Of a stretch of DNA of 64,000 bases, positions 11,252 through 23,575 are shown one piece after another. The notes beneath the pieces were generated by a model. It made no database searches, was not told the DNA's origin, and worked only from the letters and a program-made list of their open reading frames with translations. The translations under genes and the position numbers were made by a program. The stretch is from Suillus spraguei (taxonomy: Eukaryota; Basidiomycota; Agaricomycetes; Boletales; Suillaceae). The first letter of the stretch is position 1. Every line of letters begins with the position of its first letter. Location: positions 93,279 to 157,278 of the forward strand of contig JABCPU010000139.1 of assembly GCA_016800925.1 (NCBI GenBank), read 5' to 3'.

Positions 11252-11436
11252 ATGCGCTGTCTCACGACCTACGTCACAGAGACAAGGTTCTTGACAATGA
11301 TCAAAGACGTAGAAGCGATGAGCTTTTACAAAGTTCAAATAGAGACAATAAGCTTATAAAAAGCTTATCGAAAGGAAGTTCAGGGTCGAAGATCAAGTAG
11401 ATTCAAGTTAAAGAAGTACAAAGGCTATCTGCGCAT

Positions 11437-12400
11437 TGTAAAGATACAACCTAGCTTGGGCTGTAGATAAACCACTGCCTAAACTAGTATGTTAGTCTTG
11501 CGCTCCGTCTAGTCTGCTTCACTTGTAAGAACAAGAGTGTTTGACCCTAAAGGGGGATGCCTATTTAGTATGGTCAAGTTCGAGTCTAACTTATTTGCAA
11601 AACAAGCGTCTGAGTCAGTGGTAAGTTGCCGCAGTCAGCGATGATACCGCCGGAACTAGCGCCGTGCGTTGCGGTGCTACTGCTGTCGAGATAGAGTCAG
11701 AAACAGTTGCGTCTAGCAAGCGATGTCAAGCGGTGGTCTCTGCGGTAGCAGTAAGGTTGCGAGCGGTGCAAAGAAACAGTAAGGAAGTCCGTGGTACTTT
11801 CAGTGGTAAAGTAGTGGTGCATGAGAAGTTTAGTCAAAAGTAACAATCAAAAATCCAGCGGTATGCCGGCAGTAACAGAGAACGAGTGTGATGTATTAAT
11901 GAGTGATAAGGGAACTTTAAAGACTAAGTCCACTACTGGTTGATCCAGAGCTAGACAATAATCCTGACCTATAGTACGTGCGATGGTGTAAAATCAGGTG
12001 CTCTATCGTGTGGGGTACGCAGTGCTTATATCCTAATTTGTATGTACTCGGGATACTCTAGGCGAGATCAGTAGCGCTGGAGTGTAGTAACCGCCGTAAG
12101 TAAACATAGTGCGAGGCGCTGCGGCACGAGGCAACATGTAATAAGGCTTGCTGTGGAATCAGTGATAACGAACAGGAAACAAACTACGCACCAAATGGAG
12201 CTATGCGGACGCGGCAAGGACATGGAAGAACATCGGTTCGTGGAATGTGGTGCGGCAGTTGTACGGTGTGCGGTAAGCATGGGATGCCTCCAGTTACTGC
12301 TAAAGGGGTAAGAAGGCCATGGACTAGTGGTAACTCCTGTAGACATGAGACGAGTGTCAAAATATGGGGTTTTAAGCCCAGCGCCAATATGTTCATTACA
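11437..12400 (+). mobile_element. Solo LTR5 copy b (964 bp)
   Basis: Same ends as copy a (TGTAAAG... and ...CATTACA), inserted in the same inverted LTR4 at the point reading GCGCAT in the intact LTR4. The right flank reads GCGTAT, so the target duplication is eroded. It is related to copies a and c along its whole length. Confidence 0.8.
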
Positions 12401-12614
12401 GCGTATTTATATGTAAGATTGAAGCGGAGTGTGAATATGTAAGTATCACTGGATTAAGTATGAAGTCAGATAGCCAATAGGGGAATGCATGCTCATAGAT
12501 GAGTCAGAGGCATATGAACCAATGAATGCACGCATGTGTGAAAGGGAGTCATAGGTGTGAAGCCGAAGGTATACAAGGTACGAGCCAATGAGGCAATGCA
12601 CAAGTCATAGGTAG

Positions 12615-13500
12615 TGTTACAAGAACACCTTCTTGCGCCCCTACTATCATTTTTCCTCCTATGCGTCGCCATCTACTCTTGTCCCGACAAGGCCTCCATC
12701 CTTGTCCTCCGCTACCTCATCTGGCTTGCCATTGTCACTCCTTACCTCACCTATGCTTGCCTCCTCCATTGTCGCTGAACGCGCCCTCTTTGTGCGCCTT
12801 CTACCTCCTCCGCGCCTATACACGCCTCTCTCGCTTTGCGTGCTTCAAGCACCTCCTCTGTGCTCATTGCATCACCTTGCGCTTCAACACGCGCACCCAC
12901 TTGGTTCATGGGGAACCCTTGTCTGCCTTCAAGGACGTCTTGGTATTGTGTTATGCTTTATCCTTTTACTGTTTACCTTTCTTGACTCGTGCGTCGCCTC
13001 ATTGTGTCGTACCCTTTATACCTTCGGCTCCACACTTATGACTCCTTCATGCACATGCGCATTCTCATTGGTTGATATGCCTCTGACTTGTTCACAAGCA
13101 TGCGTCCTCTTATTGGCTATCTGACCTCATACTTAATTCAGCGATACTTACATATTTGCACTCCGCTTCAATCTTACATATAAATATGCGCAGATAGCCT
13201 TTGTACTTCTTTAACTTGAATCTACTTGATCTTCGACCCTGAACTTCCTTTCAATAAGCTTTTCATAAGCTTATTGTCTCTATTCGAACTTTGTAGAAGC
13301 TCATTGCTTCTACGTCTTTGATCATCGTCAAGAACCTGTCTCTGTGACATAGGTCATGAGACAGCGCGTAGCACCCACCTCCGACCAACGCAACTAGCGC
13401 ACTCCGCGCTAGGAGACCGATATGCACAGGCCCCCACTCTTGATAGAGCGCCGTCGCAGACACCACTCAAGTTCCTTAGCGCCTGGCTAGGTCGCTAACA
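12615..13500 (+). repeat. 5' LTR of element I (LTR4 family)
   Basis: TG...CA ends. Collinear with the solo LTR at 29806-30690 and the inverse of the split copy at 10171-12614. A TATAAATATG promoter-like motif lies near 13182-13195. The internal region starts at 13501 with AAAAATTCAAG and does not show the TGG that begins the usual tRNA primer-binding sites. Confidence 0.9.
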
Positions 13501-13695
13501 AAAAATTCAAGTTATCTTTTACTTGCTACGCTGCCCAGCTAGCTGAGATCGGATACTTGACCCCAAACCCTGAACCCTGACAAGAGGATGCTGAATTAAG
13601 CCCCTTGAGGAACGCGCACACCAACATTGCCTTCCTACCCCCACCACTGAAGCAAGACAGTTCAGAACCGCGCACCCCGAACCCAGAACAATATC

Positions 13696-14468
13696 ATGTC
13701 TGGCTCTGCAACAACAATGACTCCAGTCGCTAAAGTGACTGGACCCAAACTTAGGGCAGAAATGCCTTCCAAGTTTGATGGTGATCCAACTGATGCTATG
13801 CATTGGCTATACACCATGGTGGTTTACCTTGGGATGAACAGAACACTCTATCCCTCCGATGAACACTGGGTCTGCGTCGCCCTCTCCTACATGGCAGAAG
13901 GCACAGCTTGTACTTGGGTGCTCAACGCCTATGCCAAAGCCTACGAGACGAACCCCCCCCCCAGTTCAGCAAATGGGAAGACTTTGTGAAAGACTTCAAG
14001 AGTGCTTTCAACCCCCACAATGAGAAAGTTGACGCTATGGTGAGGATCGCCAAGGTCAAACACACCGGCACTCTTACGGACTACATCGCAGAGTTCAAGA
14101 CTCTGACGATGCGCGCGAGCATCAAGGAAAGCTTGGTCCTCATCCACTTCTTCAAAGCTGGACTCAAGGAACCCCTCTGCCACACCATCTGTCAGATGGA
14201 AACCATCCCCACCACCATTGACAAATACTACTCTGCTGCCGTCAAGTTGAATGCCAACTATGAACGCGGAGTGGCCATGCGCAACGCAGTTGCCAAGAAC
14301 CACTCCCACTACAAGCCCTCGTTCCAGAGGCTGAATAATGCTAAATGCGACCCCAATGCCATGGACGTCGACATGACACGCCAAGAGTGTGAGAAATATA
14401 TGAAGGATGGCCTCTGCTTCAAATGTGGGAAGCATGGCCACTGCCTGGTGACGCCGCCTTCCACCTGA
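13696..14468 (+). pseudogene. gag of element I (capsid and zinc knuckle), frameshifted
   Basis: Starts at ATG 13696 (MSGSATTMTPVAKVTG). The frame shifts at a run of ten C around 13953-13962, after which a second frame carries the capsid-like sequence (WEDFVKDFKSAFNPHNEK) and a single CCHC-like knuckle near 14416-14455 (CFKCGKHGHC). It ends at a stop at 14466-14468. Ty3 Gag packages the RNA; this copy is broken by the C-run indel. Confidence 0.8.
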
Positions 14469-14708
14469 AGGTCCAACACGGAGATGATGACAAGAAAGGA
14501 AAGAATTCAGTAAGGAACGAAGTCCTGATGATGAAGATTCCGATGAAGACACTTCCAATATGGAAGTCAAAGGGTCAAAGCTAGAAAGCTTGCCCTGAAG
14601 AAGACCAAGACGCCTAAGGGCGCACAGACTCCGAAGAAGACTAAAAATACTCCAGCTGAGTCTTCAAAGAGGACGAGGCGGAGGATTTTAGATAGGAGTA
14701 CTGTAGCA

Positions 14709-17092
14709 ATGTCAGTCACTCCCAAGTGCGCTCTGTATACTAAATGTGTTGGCAAATCGAATGAGTTTCAAGTTCCTGTCACCCTTTTTAGTGCAAAGAG
14801 TGCAAAAACCATTGCGTCTACCGCCATCATTGACTCTGGTGCTGGAGGATGTTTATCGACTCCTCCTTTGTGCGGAACCACAAGATCCGCACACATTGAC
14901 TCCGACACCCCTTCCATGTCACCACTGTTGATGGAAGTCACTTGAAGGCCAGGAAGGTCTCCCGCTACTGCACCCTGTTTATCTGCCTTGATAAATGGGT
15001 CATGTATGGAAAGTTCAATGTCACCCAACTTTCCAAACATGACGACATCCTACTTGGAAAGCCTTGGCTTTCCGCGATGAACCCCAACATCAACTGGGCG
15101 TGCGACACCATGGCCTTATGTGCGACTGCGCATTCATGAAACCGTTGAGCACATACTCAACCGAAAGTGCATGTCTCATGGCGTGCCTGCCTACGTATTC
15201 CGAGGTGTGACCTCAATTGAGGAAGAAGAAGATGGCAAGATATTCACCCCTCTCAGAACATTGGACTCAACCCTCGACCACTGTTCTCAAACAGATAAGT
15301 GCCAAGAAGCACAAGAAGAAGAACAAGAAGAACAAGAAGAAATGCACCCCCAGGTTTAAAACCAATCGAAGATGATGAAGACGACCTCCCCAACTTCAAC
15401 AAGTACGAGGATGTCTGGGTTGGCAATACCCAGATGTGCCAGAAGGTGGATGACATCGCCACCTACCCCCTGACCGATGATGAAGTGCTCATCAAGTACT
15501 CCTCCGATGTGACCTCCATGCGCATCATCGAGAACCTTGACCTCAACACCCCACTCACCCGAGACAGGACCTTGAAGAACAAAATGAATCGCATGAGCAA
15601 ACCTCTGCAAAACATTTGGATCCTGGAAGCCTCCAAGGATCTTGTCAAAACGAGCAACAAGGCTCAAGAATTCGCTGTTGAAGTGAACCAAGAGAAGATG
15701 AAGAAGACATTCGAGGAACTCGTCTCCTCGTACCTCCACGACTTCGCCAACATCTTCGCAAAAGATGGGCTTAACCAGCTCCCCCCATCTCGACCTGGAG
15801 TTGACCACCGGATTGAAACGAAGGCCAGTTTCATTCCAAAAAGCTCCAGGGCATACCCCCTCTCCCCAAAGGAAACTGAGGCTGTCAAAGCCTTCCTTGA
15901 TGAACACCTGAAGAAAGACTTCATCCAACCATCAAAGTCCCCTCAGGCCTCTGGTTTCTTCTTCATCGGAAAGAAAGACAGGTCACTCCGACCCTGTCAA
16001 GACTATCGGTACATCAATGAATGGACTGTGAAGAACCCCTATCCACTTCCTCTCATCCCACCTCTCATCACCAAACTTCAAGGCGCGAAATACTTCATGA
16101 AGATGGACATCCGGTCAGGATACAACAACATCCTGATCCACCCCGATGACTGCTGGAAAGTGGTGTTCTTGACCTCCTTTGGGTTATTTGAGCCGAAGGT
16201 CATGTTCTTTGGATTGTGCAACTCGCCTGCCACTTTCCAAGCCTACATGAATCAGACCTTTGCAGAAGAAATCAATGAAGGATGGATGATCATCTACATG
16301 GATGACATCCTGATCTTCTCTGACACCCAGGAGGAGCAGAAGGAACAGACTTGTAGAGTCCTCGACAAGATCAGAAGAGAATCACTCTTCCTGAAACCCA
16401 AAAAGTGCACTTTCGATGCACAAGAAGTCGAATACCTCGGCATGATCATCCACCCTGGACAAGTCGTGATGGACCCCTCGAAGTTGAAGGGAATCAGCAA
16501 GTGGAAATCCCCCACTTCTGTGAAAGAAGTCTGATCATTCCTTGGCTTCTGCAACTTCTACCGACACTTCATCTCCCACTATTCTGACATCGCGCGCCCG
16601 CTCATTGACTTGACGAAGAAAGACACCGTCTTCAACTGGACCAACGCCCATGAAGACACCTTCGAAGCACTCAAGAAGTGCTTCCTCTCTGAACTGGTTC
16701 TGCGGAACCCTGACCCGGTTAAGCAATTTGTGCTTGCAACTGATGCCTCTCTGGCAGCAACTGGCGCAGTCCTGCTCCAGACAGATGACAATGGGGCATA
16801 CCACCCCTGTGGATACCTCTCTCAGAGCCTGAACCCGGCCGAGAGAAACTATCAGATCTATGATCGCAAACTCCTCGCAGTCATCCATGTGCTCCAAGCC
16901 TGGAGGCACTTCCTGGAAGGAAACCTGCACCCCGTGGTTGTATTCACCGACCACAAGAACCTGCTCTACTTCTGAGCAGCTCAGAAACTGACGCACCGAC
17001 AAGTGCGCTGGCAATTGACGCTATGCGACTTTGACCTGGAGTTCCATCATGTCCCCGGCTCTAAACTCGCCGCACCCGACGCGCTTTCACGC
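14709..17092 (+). pseudogene. pol of element I: protease, reverse transcriptase, RNase H
   Basis: The aspartic protease core has DSGAGG near 14830, and a frame change follows. RT runs about 15800-16534 with PCQDYRYIN, MDIRSGYNNI, FGLCNSPATFQ and the catalytic YMDD (about 16297-16308). A TGA at 16532-16534 breaks the frame. RNase H follows at 16610-16975 (ATDASLAATGAVLL), ending in another TGA where element II has arginine. The last residues before the LTR5 insertion are PDALSR. Enzymatic assignments rest on these motifs. Confidence 0.9.
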
Positions 17093-18045
17093 TGTAAAGA
17101 TACAACCTAGCTTGGGCTGTAGATAAACCACTGCCTAAACTAGTATGTTAGTCTTGCGCTCCGTCTAGTCTGCTTCACTTGTAAGAACAAGAGTGTTCAA
17201 CCCTAAAGGGGGATGCCTATTTAGTATGGTCAAGTTCGAGCCTAACTTATGTGCGAAACAAGTGTCGTGGTCAGTGGTAAGTTGCCGTGGTCAGCGATGA
17301 TACTGCCGGAACTAGCGTCATGAGTAGTGGTGCTACTGCCGTCGAGATAAGGTCAGTAACAGTTGCATTGAGTGAGCAATGTCGAGCGGTGGTCTCAGCG
17401 GTAGCGGTAAGGTTGCAAGCAGTGCAATGAAACAGTAAAGAAGTCTGCAGTACTTTCAGCGGTAAAGTAGCGGAGCGTGAGAAGTTCAGTCAAAGTAACA
17501 ATCAAAAGTCCAGCGGTAACGGAGAACGAGTGTGATGTATTAACGAGCGATCAGGAAAATTTAAAGACTAAGTCCACTACTGGGTTGATCCAGAGCTAGA
17601 CAATAATCCTGACCTATAGTATGTGCAATGGTGTAAAATCAGGTACTGTATCGTGCGGGCTATGCAGTGCTTATATCCTAATTCATATGTACTCGGAATA
17701 CTCTAGGCGAGATCAGTAGCGCTGGAGTGCAGTAACCACCATAAGTCAACATAGCGCGAGGTGCTGCGGCATGAGGCAATATGTAATAAGGCTTGCCGTG
17801 GAATCAGTGATAACGAACAGAAAACAAACTATGCACCAAATGGAGCTATGTGGACATGGCAAGGACATGGAAGGACATCGGTTTGTGGAACGAGGTGTGG
17901 CAGTCGGTATGGTGTGCGGTAAGTGTGGGATGCCGCCGGTACTGCTAAAGGGGTAAGACGGCCATGGACAAGTGGTAACTCCTGTAGACATGAGATGTGT
18001 GTCAAAATATGGGGTTTCAAGCCCAGCGCCAATATGTTCGTTACA
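17093..18045 (+). mobile_element. Solo LTR5 copy c, inside element I pol
   Basis: 953 bp with TGTAAAG...CGTTACA ends, flanked by ACGC (17089-17092) and ATGC (18046-18049), a 4-bp target duplication differing by a C-to-T change at a CpG. Removing it rejoins the codons of PDALSR to RPDHLG in frame. It is solo, with no internal region, so it most likely arose by LTR-LTR recombination. Confidence 0.9.
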
Positions 18046-19110
18046 ATGCCGTCCTGATCATCTTGGCGCCAACTCCGACAATGAAGACATGGTCCTCCTC
18101 CCTGACTCCCTCTTTGTCAAAATCATTGACACCGAACTTGCCGAAGACTTCAAACGCCTGAATGACTCCCCTGATGATGCCACTATCAAATGCGCACTTG
18201 ACGCACTTAATGGCATCTACACGCCCCCATGAAATCCACCCTCTCCGATTGGGTATTCACCAATGGCGTCCTTTTCTACAAGGACCGCGCCTATGTCCCT
18301 GTGGACCTGTGCCATCAAATACTCTCCCTGCATCACGACTACCCCTCCGCAGGTCACCCTGGGTGCGCAACCACCGAATGGAGTATAAAGAAAGCATATT
18401 GGTGGCCTGGTATGGGCACCTTTATCTGACAATATGTCGACAGCTGTGCTTTATGCCAGCAGATGAAGGTGGACACACATCCTGTGACTCCACCTCTCAC
18501 TCCGATCCCCTCGACCTCTCTCCACCCTTTCTCGCAGGTCTCTGTTGACCTTATCATGGACCTCCCTACCTTGGATGGCTATGATTCTATCATGGTCGTG
18601 GTAGACCATGGTCTTACGAAGGGGGTAATTCTTACTCCCTGCAAGAAAACAATAACTGCGGAGGGTGTAGCCCATCTTTTCTTCAAGAAAGTCTTCTTGA
18701 GGTTCGGGCTATACGACAAGATCATCTTGGACCGAGGCCCTCAATTTGCCTCGAAGCTAGCTCATGAGCTAGGATGACTTCTGGATTACCAAGTCATGCT
18801 CTCTACGGCCTATCACCCTCAGACTGATGGCCAAACAGAGTGGATGAACCAAGAACTCAAAATGTATCTGCGCATCTACTGCAGAACGATGCCCACAGAC
18901 TGGGCCAAACACCTTCCGATGGCAGAGTTCGTCCACAACTCCTGAAAACACTCCGCTAGAAATGCATTGCCCTTCTATCTCATGATGGGCTATGAACCGC
19001 ACAGCATATCCTATGCCTTCCCCGACTCTACCCTTCCTGCCGCTGAAGATCGCATGCAGATACTCCAGAAGATCTGCCAAGAAGCCCTTAAGGTACTCGA
19101 CATTTTTAAT
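18046..19110 (+). pseudogene. Integrase of element I, with several TGA stops
   Basis: Contains the H2C2 finger (GHPGCAT... CALCQQMK), the catalytic core with [15 protein letters not shown] and YHPQTDGQTEWMNQELK, and then YEPHSI. TGA codons at 18427, 18775 and 18943 interrupt it. The acidic residues D, D and E of the core are all present. The element ends near 19110 before any chromodomain. Confidence 0.85.
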
Positions 19111-19118
19111 GAGATTTT

Positions 19119-19626
19119 GTGCACTCACATGTTTCAAAGATCAATCATAGCCTCAAAACCAAGGCAAATATATCTGTCCTCACAAAGTCTCTAGCATCAT
19201 TGGGTCATGAAGTTACAGCAGCACACTGGGCGCGCTTTGCCTTTCTGGTGAGCATGAGCCTCCTACTCCTGTTTTGTTTTTACTCCTTCCTGACAATGTG
19301 CCATTGAACAGTGCAGTACCTTTGTCAGCTTCCAGACCGTTGTTGAGCAATCTAAGGCCACATCAGCAGCTCATGACAGTGCTGTTGCTGTAGTGGAGAA
19401 CATGGATGAAGTCATCGACTCCCCTGAGGCCCCAGGCCCAGGTCCAGCCACAAGCGAGAACAAAGAACCTGATGGAGTCACAGTCGCTGATACAATAGAG
19501 AAGACACAGAACTGGGTATCAACTGATTATTGGGAATTGATTGACCTTCTCCTTCGTGATGTCAGGCAGGAAGCTTGTGTGATTGGGAAGACACCATTGG
19601 AACATGAAAAGATAGTCGAGACATAA
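19119..19626 (+). CDS. Hypothetical spliced fragment next to element I
   Basis: An open stretch (about 19119-19247, ending HWARFAFL) is followed by GTGAGC and, after about 65-75 nt, by a frame from about 19320 to the TAA at 19624-19626 with an acidic, Pro-rich centre (DSPEAPGPGPATSENK). No domain is recognised. It abuts the truncated end of element I, so it may belong to another transposon. From 19627 to about 20330 I see no supported feature. Confidence 0.25.
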
Positions 19627-20334
19627 TCATTTTTTCTTCTTTTTCATGTTAATTATTGACAATCATTCAAGGTTTTTTACAACTTGTCTCCAAGATGACA
19701 TGAAGCAATATTTGTCTACTCACTCCCTTATTCCAACTTTCGACAAAGTAACCATTCACTGGCATAAAGTGATTCATGCTGGGCTCATTTGGTAGTGTCA
19801 CCGTCTGTCTACATACTAGCCTTTGTTCCATAATGCATTTATTTGTGACATTCTTTCTATGGTGTGATTATCCACACCAACACCTGATGCAAGCAATCAT
19901 ACTTCCCCATCTAACTATCAAATGAGTATCTCATATACACATTCTCAAATATCTGTGTGCACACCTATAAAATGTCAGAACTACTGTCTACTCATGGATT
20001 GATTTGCACTAATATAACCATACAGCCACCAATATTAGACCTCTCACAGACCTCTGGTTCTGGTCAATCAAATCGCTTGCTCATTGTATGTATTATATTT
20101 CATCACAATGTGCCGCTAACATTATTCCTGTCAATGATGTACCATTCCATTAACAGGTATGTTATACGCACAAAAATAATGGTAAGATTCATATTTTGCA
20201 GTATGTCTGTGTAATATTTGACAAAAACTCTTAAAATTACCACATCCAGTCCCCATTAAGACACAAACCATCCCAAAGGTCTCACAGACCCTCCCAAGAA
20301 CTAACCATGTAGTCTTAGTCTCTATTCTTGATAC

Positions 20335-20489
20335 CTTTGAGACACATCTCTTAGGCTGAACCCTTGACTGTACTCAGAACCTCTTCCTTGTACTCTCAAG
20401 CCTCACCCTCTTTTGGATGTTGTAGAACTTCCCAGCAGACCATCTGTGTCTTTTTACTGTTGCTGGTGATGCCACCCCAGTTCATAACA
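20335..20489 (+). mobile_element. LTR3-family 3' fragment
   Basis: Matches the last 150 bp of the 5' LTR of element II, including the GTTGTAGAACTTCCCAGCA block, the GGTGATGCCACC block and the terminal TTCATAACA. The left part of the LTR is absent. It lies 51 bp upstream of element II. Confidence 0.65.
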
Positions 20490-20540
20490 CTTATGATGGT
20501 CTCCAGGACATGAAGGAATTCACGGAAATGAGATGGCTGA

Positions 20541-20956
20541 TGTTACAATCCATACGCATATGCTAAACCCCTGACTCATGACTCATACATCTCAACATGT
20601 CTGTATTACATAATGCCTTCCTTATTAGGATACACAGTTACTTTCCACGGTTACATGGTCTGTGTACACATATGACTCTATTTAAGCACAGTGTATTACA
20701 CTTGCATTTCCCCACTTTAATCTTACCAGGTTGTACCTGGAACATCCTTTGCTAAGGACCTCCAATCCTTAGTTGTCTGAATCATCTCTAAGTCCAAGCA
20801 CTCCTTAGACTTAGTCTTGCACTCAGAATCCTTGACTATCTAAAGGAACGTGTTCCTTAGTCAGTCACCTTGTTCTCTTATGAACATTGTAGAACTTCCC
20901 AACAATTGACAAGTGTCTTTTCACTGTTGTTGGTGATGCCACCCCAGTTCATAACA
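20541..20956 (+). repeat. 5' LTR of element II (LTR3 family, 416 bp)
   Basis: TGTTACAATCCATACGC...CCCAGTTCATAACA. A TATTTAAGCACAGTG motif near 20678-20692 is a likely TATA-type promoter. The same family supplies 31259-31511, 28827-29292 (inverted), the split LTR at 34838-36696 and remnants at 7951 and 20335. Confidence 0.9.
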
Positions 20957-21154
20957 AAAGATTAAAGTCTACTTGATCATCGACTATCTAGTCTTTGACC
21001 TCAAACCCTGATTGCTTAATAAGCAAGATTAGCGTACGCGTATGCTAAACCAATTATCAACAGGAGCCCTCTGACACAAGACAAGCCCTAGCGGACAGCA
21101 AGACAGCGTGCGTAGGCACTGAGAAAGAACACTCATCCCTGACAAATTCCCATC

Positions 21155-21944
21155 ATGACTACCACTACTATGGAAAAAGAATTCAAATTCAAGATCGGCT
21201 TCCCAACCACTTTTGATGGCAATCATGACAACTCCATGGAGTTCATCTTATCATGCAATGCGTACCTTAATATCAATGAAAAGCTCTACACTACCAACAA
21301 GCAGAAGATCATTCATTGCTTCCTTTATGACCAAAAAGAATGCCAAATCTTGGAAAGGGCAGTTCCTTTCCCATGCTCAATCCACTGACTCAGCCGGACA
21401 GAAGATTGGATATGGAATGATGAAAGACTTCATAAAGAGCTTCAACAAAGCATTTGAACCAGTGGATTCAACAGGTATCACAATGACAAAAATCAGAGAC
21501 CTCAAGCAAGGAAGTGGCAATCTGCAAACTTACATCACCAACTTCAAGACTCTTGCCACTAAAGTGAAAGTAACAGACAACAACATAAAGATCCAGTTCT
21601 TCCAGGATGGTCTTAATCTAGGCATCCTCACCAAACTGTTTGCACCAGAAGATGTCCCTGACATCTATCACAATGTGGTATCACAATGCATCAACATTGA
21701 CAACTCCCACCAACGCCTCATGGCGCTCAGAACACATCCTCCACAACAGAAGAAGAAGAACTACGGAAACTCCCATTACAACCCTGGCTGTGACCCTAAT
21801 TCAATGGTCGTAGATCGTATCTCTGATGCAGAATGCTCCAAATGTATGAAGAAAGGATTATGCTTTGGATGCCAAAAGTCTGGGCATTGCTTTGGCCATT
21901 GCCCTGAGAGAAAGAAGAATATTAATATTGGTCCATCAAGCTGA
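21155..21944 (+). pseudogene. gag of element II, one frameshift
   Basis: The start at 21155 (MTTTTMEKEFKFKIG) is homologous to the gag of element III. The frame shifts between about 21320 and 21345 and continues through KNAKSWKGQFLSHAQ, LQTYITNFKTLATK and a CCHC knuckle (CFGCQKSGHCFGHC, about 21860-21905) to a stop at 21944. It is unrelated in sequence to the gag of element I except for general capsid form. Confidence 0.8.
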
Positions 21945-22037
21945 AATCAAAGAAATCCTCAGTGAAGAAGATGATGATGATGATGAAATGGTGTGCCATA
22001 TGATTGAGGATTTTTAGAATGGAGAAACAAGAAATCA

Positions 22038-22800
22038 ATGTATGTTTCTCCCAATGTACTACTGAGGCTTGTACATGCTATTGGACAAAGAAAGGAACTT
22101 TCTGTTCCCATTACCATTCACTCATGTACTCACCTAGAATCTGTTGAAACCACCACTGTCATTGATTCCGGAGCTGCAGGAACCTTCATTTCTGAGGAGT
22201 TCATGAAACTCCACAAAATCACACGACAAAAGCTTGAAAAATCTTTCAAAGTCACAACTGCTGATGGCACGTACATTAAAGGAGGACAAATCACACATTA
22301 TTGTCTATTAATGGTCACAATTGATGAATGCACCATGCTCGGCAATTTCAATATCACCAAACTTGGCTAATGAGATCAAATCCTATTGGGAATTCCCTGG
22401 CTTTGTGCAATGAACCTGGTCATTGACTGGACTGCCGAAACTCTTACCCTATCACAAACCCCCAAATCTGATGAACTCGAAATTGATCTCTATAAAGACA
22501 GAAAGAAGAACAGTCTTCCACTTGCATTCCCGGAGCATGAGGAAAAGTCACAGAAGAAGAAGTGGAAGGATTCAAAACTTCCACAAAAGAAGGTTGTAAC
22601 CTTCAGTGGTCCTATTGAGGATCACAAAGAACCCATACCAACACCCCAAGTGTGTGTACCACAGGCAGTATCACCAATTCCCCATGCTCAGAAATGCAAG
22701 AACGACTCCAAAACCAAACATAGGACTAGGCCCGAACCAATCGAACAACAGCAAGGAAAGAGAAAAGCTGAAGAAGAATTGTTGGAACAAGATCAGATAG
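22038..22800 (+). pseudogene. Protease and linker region of element II pol
   Basis: A retropepsin core with VIDSGAAGTFI (about 22160-22195) and a later LGIPWLCAMN segment, followed by a Lys/Pro-rich linker. Stops at 22368-22373, just before the LGIPWL segment, interrupt the frame. LTR2 splits the linker at 22800/22801. Confidence 0.8.
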
Positions 22801-23570
22801 TGTCATATACCATATTTCTAATCCCAGATCCGACCATATCCGATCAGATCCGATCGATTCCATTTCCGTCCGGTCCACAGATCCTGTCCGAATCACCCAT
22901 CCGAATGTGCCCACTTCCCGCACCTTAACTCCCTTGTGTATATCTGCGTCTATCTCCTTTCGTCATTCCTCCTGTTTCCGGTATTCCAGCTGTTTATATT
23001 TCCGTCCTGTGTCACTGATCCGTTTCCTGTGTTCATTTCCGATTCATGCTTACTGATCTGCTGTGCATTAACTAATAGACTTCTGTTACACTTCATACAT
23101 AGCCCTCGGTCCCGGACTTGTTGATTATCCATCTTAGATACTTACAGTATATAAACCACTTGTAGATCTCCGTAGAACCTTAGTTCGAATATCATCTTAG
23201 ATTCTGCTCATTCCGCTTCTTCCGGACTTGAGCCACTCTCTGCTCTAAAGTCACCTTCCGAGACTTAGGATTGATTCCTATAGTCTATATCTCCGACTCT
23301 ATCTTCGGATAGTCTACCTCCATTAGTTTCTAGTTAGGAACTCATTCCGAAGCTAGCCTTAATCTTTGTTCTATCCTTACGTTCCAAATAACCTTCGGAC
23401 GTATCATATCTGATACCTTCGGATGCCCGGATCCATCACGCAACTCCTTTCGCATCTTCGGACGAATAACTTCTCCCTGAAATAAGGGGCATTACTCGAG
23501 AAAGGGGCACAGTGCACGAACTGAGGCCAAAGCCCTTTGGATCTCTCTACCTTTGAGTACGGTCTTAACA
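22801..23570 (+). mobile_element. Solo LTR2 (770 bp) in element II pol
   Basis: TGTCATATACCAT...CGGTCTTAACA, flanked by GATAG at 22796-22800 and 23571-23575. Family copies lie at 33402-34147, 35165-35932 and 38706-39450, and inverted at 34927-36449. A TATATAAACCACTTG box is conserved in all of them (here about 23149-23163). Confidence 0.95.
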
Positions 23571-23575
23571 GATAG

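Larger units (their letters stand above)
10171..12614 (-). mobile_element. Inverted LTR4 copy, split by two LTR5 insertions
   Basis: The segments 10171-10306, 11252-11436 and 12401-12614 together are the reverse complement of the LTR at 12615-13500 (shared blocks include AGCGACCTAGCCAGGCGCTA and GACAATAAGCTTAT). Two LTR5 copies sit inside it. The far end is interrupted at 12614/12615 by the left LTR of element I, so it was there before element I landed. Confidence 0.85.
12615..19110 (+). mobile_element. Ty3/gypsy element I, 3' truncated
   Basis: 5' LTR4 at 12615-13500 (886 bp, TGTTACAAGAAC...TCGCTAACA), then gag, protease, RT, RNase H and integrase in Ty3 order on the plus strand. A solo LTR5 is inserted between RNase H and integrase. 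Homology stops near 19110 inside the region after the integrase core; the chromodomain and 3' LTR are missing. All coding parts carry stops or frameshifts. The same LTR family occurs inverted at 10171-12614 and as a solo copy at 29806-30690. Confidence 0.9.

Noticed and set aside
10916..11338. 140-residue minus-strand open frame and similar ones at 12068 and 17746
   Set aside because: All three are the same part of the LTR5 repeat; no conserved start and variable ends.
12633..13124. 163-residue plus-strand open frame
   Set aside because: It lies wholly inside the LTR4 sequence and recurs, with changes, in the solo LTR4 at 29806; it is LTR sequence, not a gene.
13941..14570. 209-residue minus-strand open frame
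   Set aside because: Antisense shadow of the gag of element I, which has recognisable capsid and zinc-knuckle sequence on the plus strand.
15356..15928. 190-residue minus-strand open frame
   Set aside because: Antisense shadow of the reverse transcriptase region of element I.
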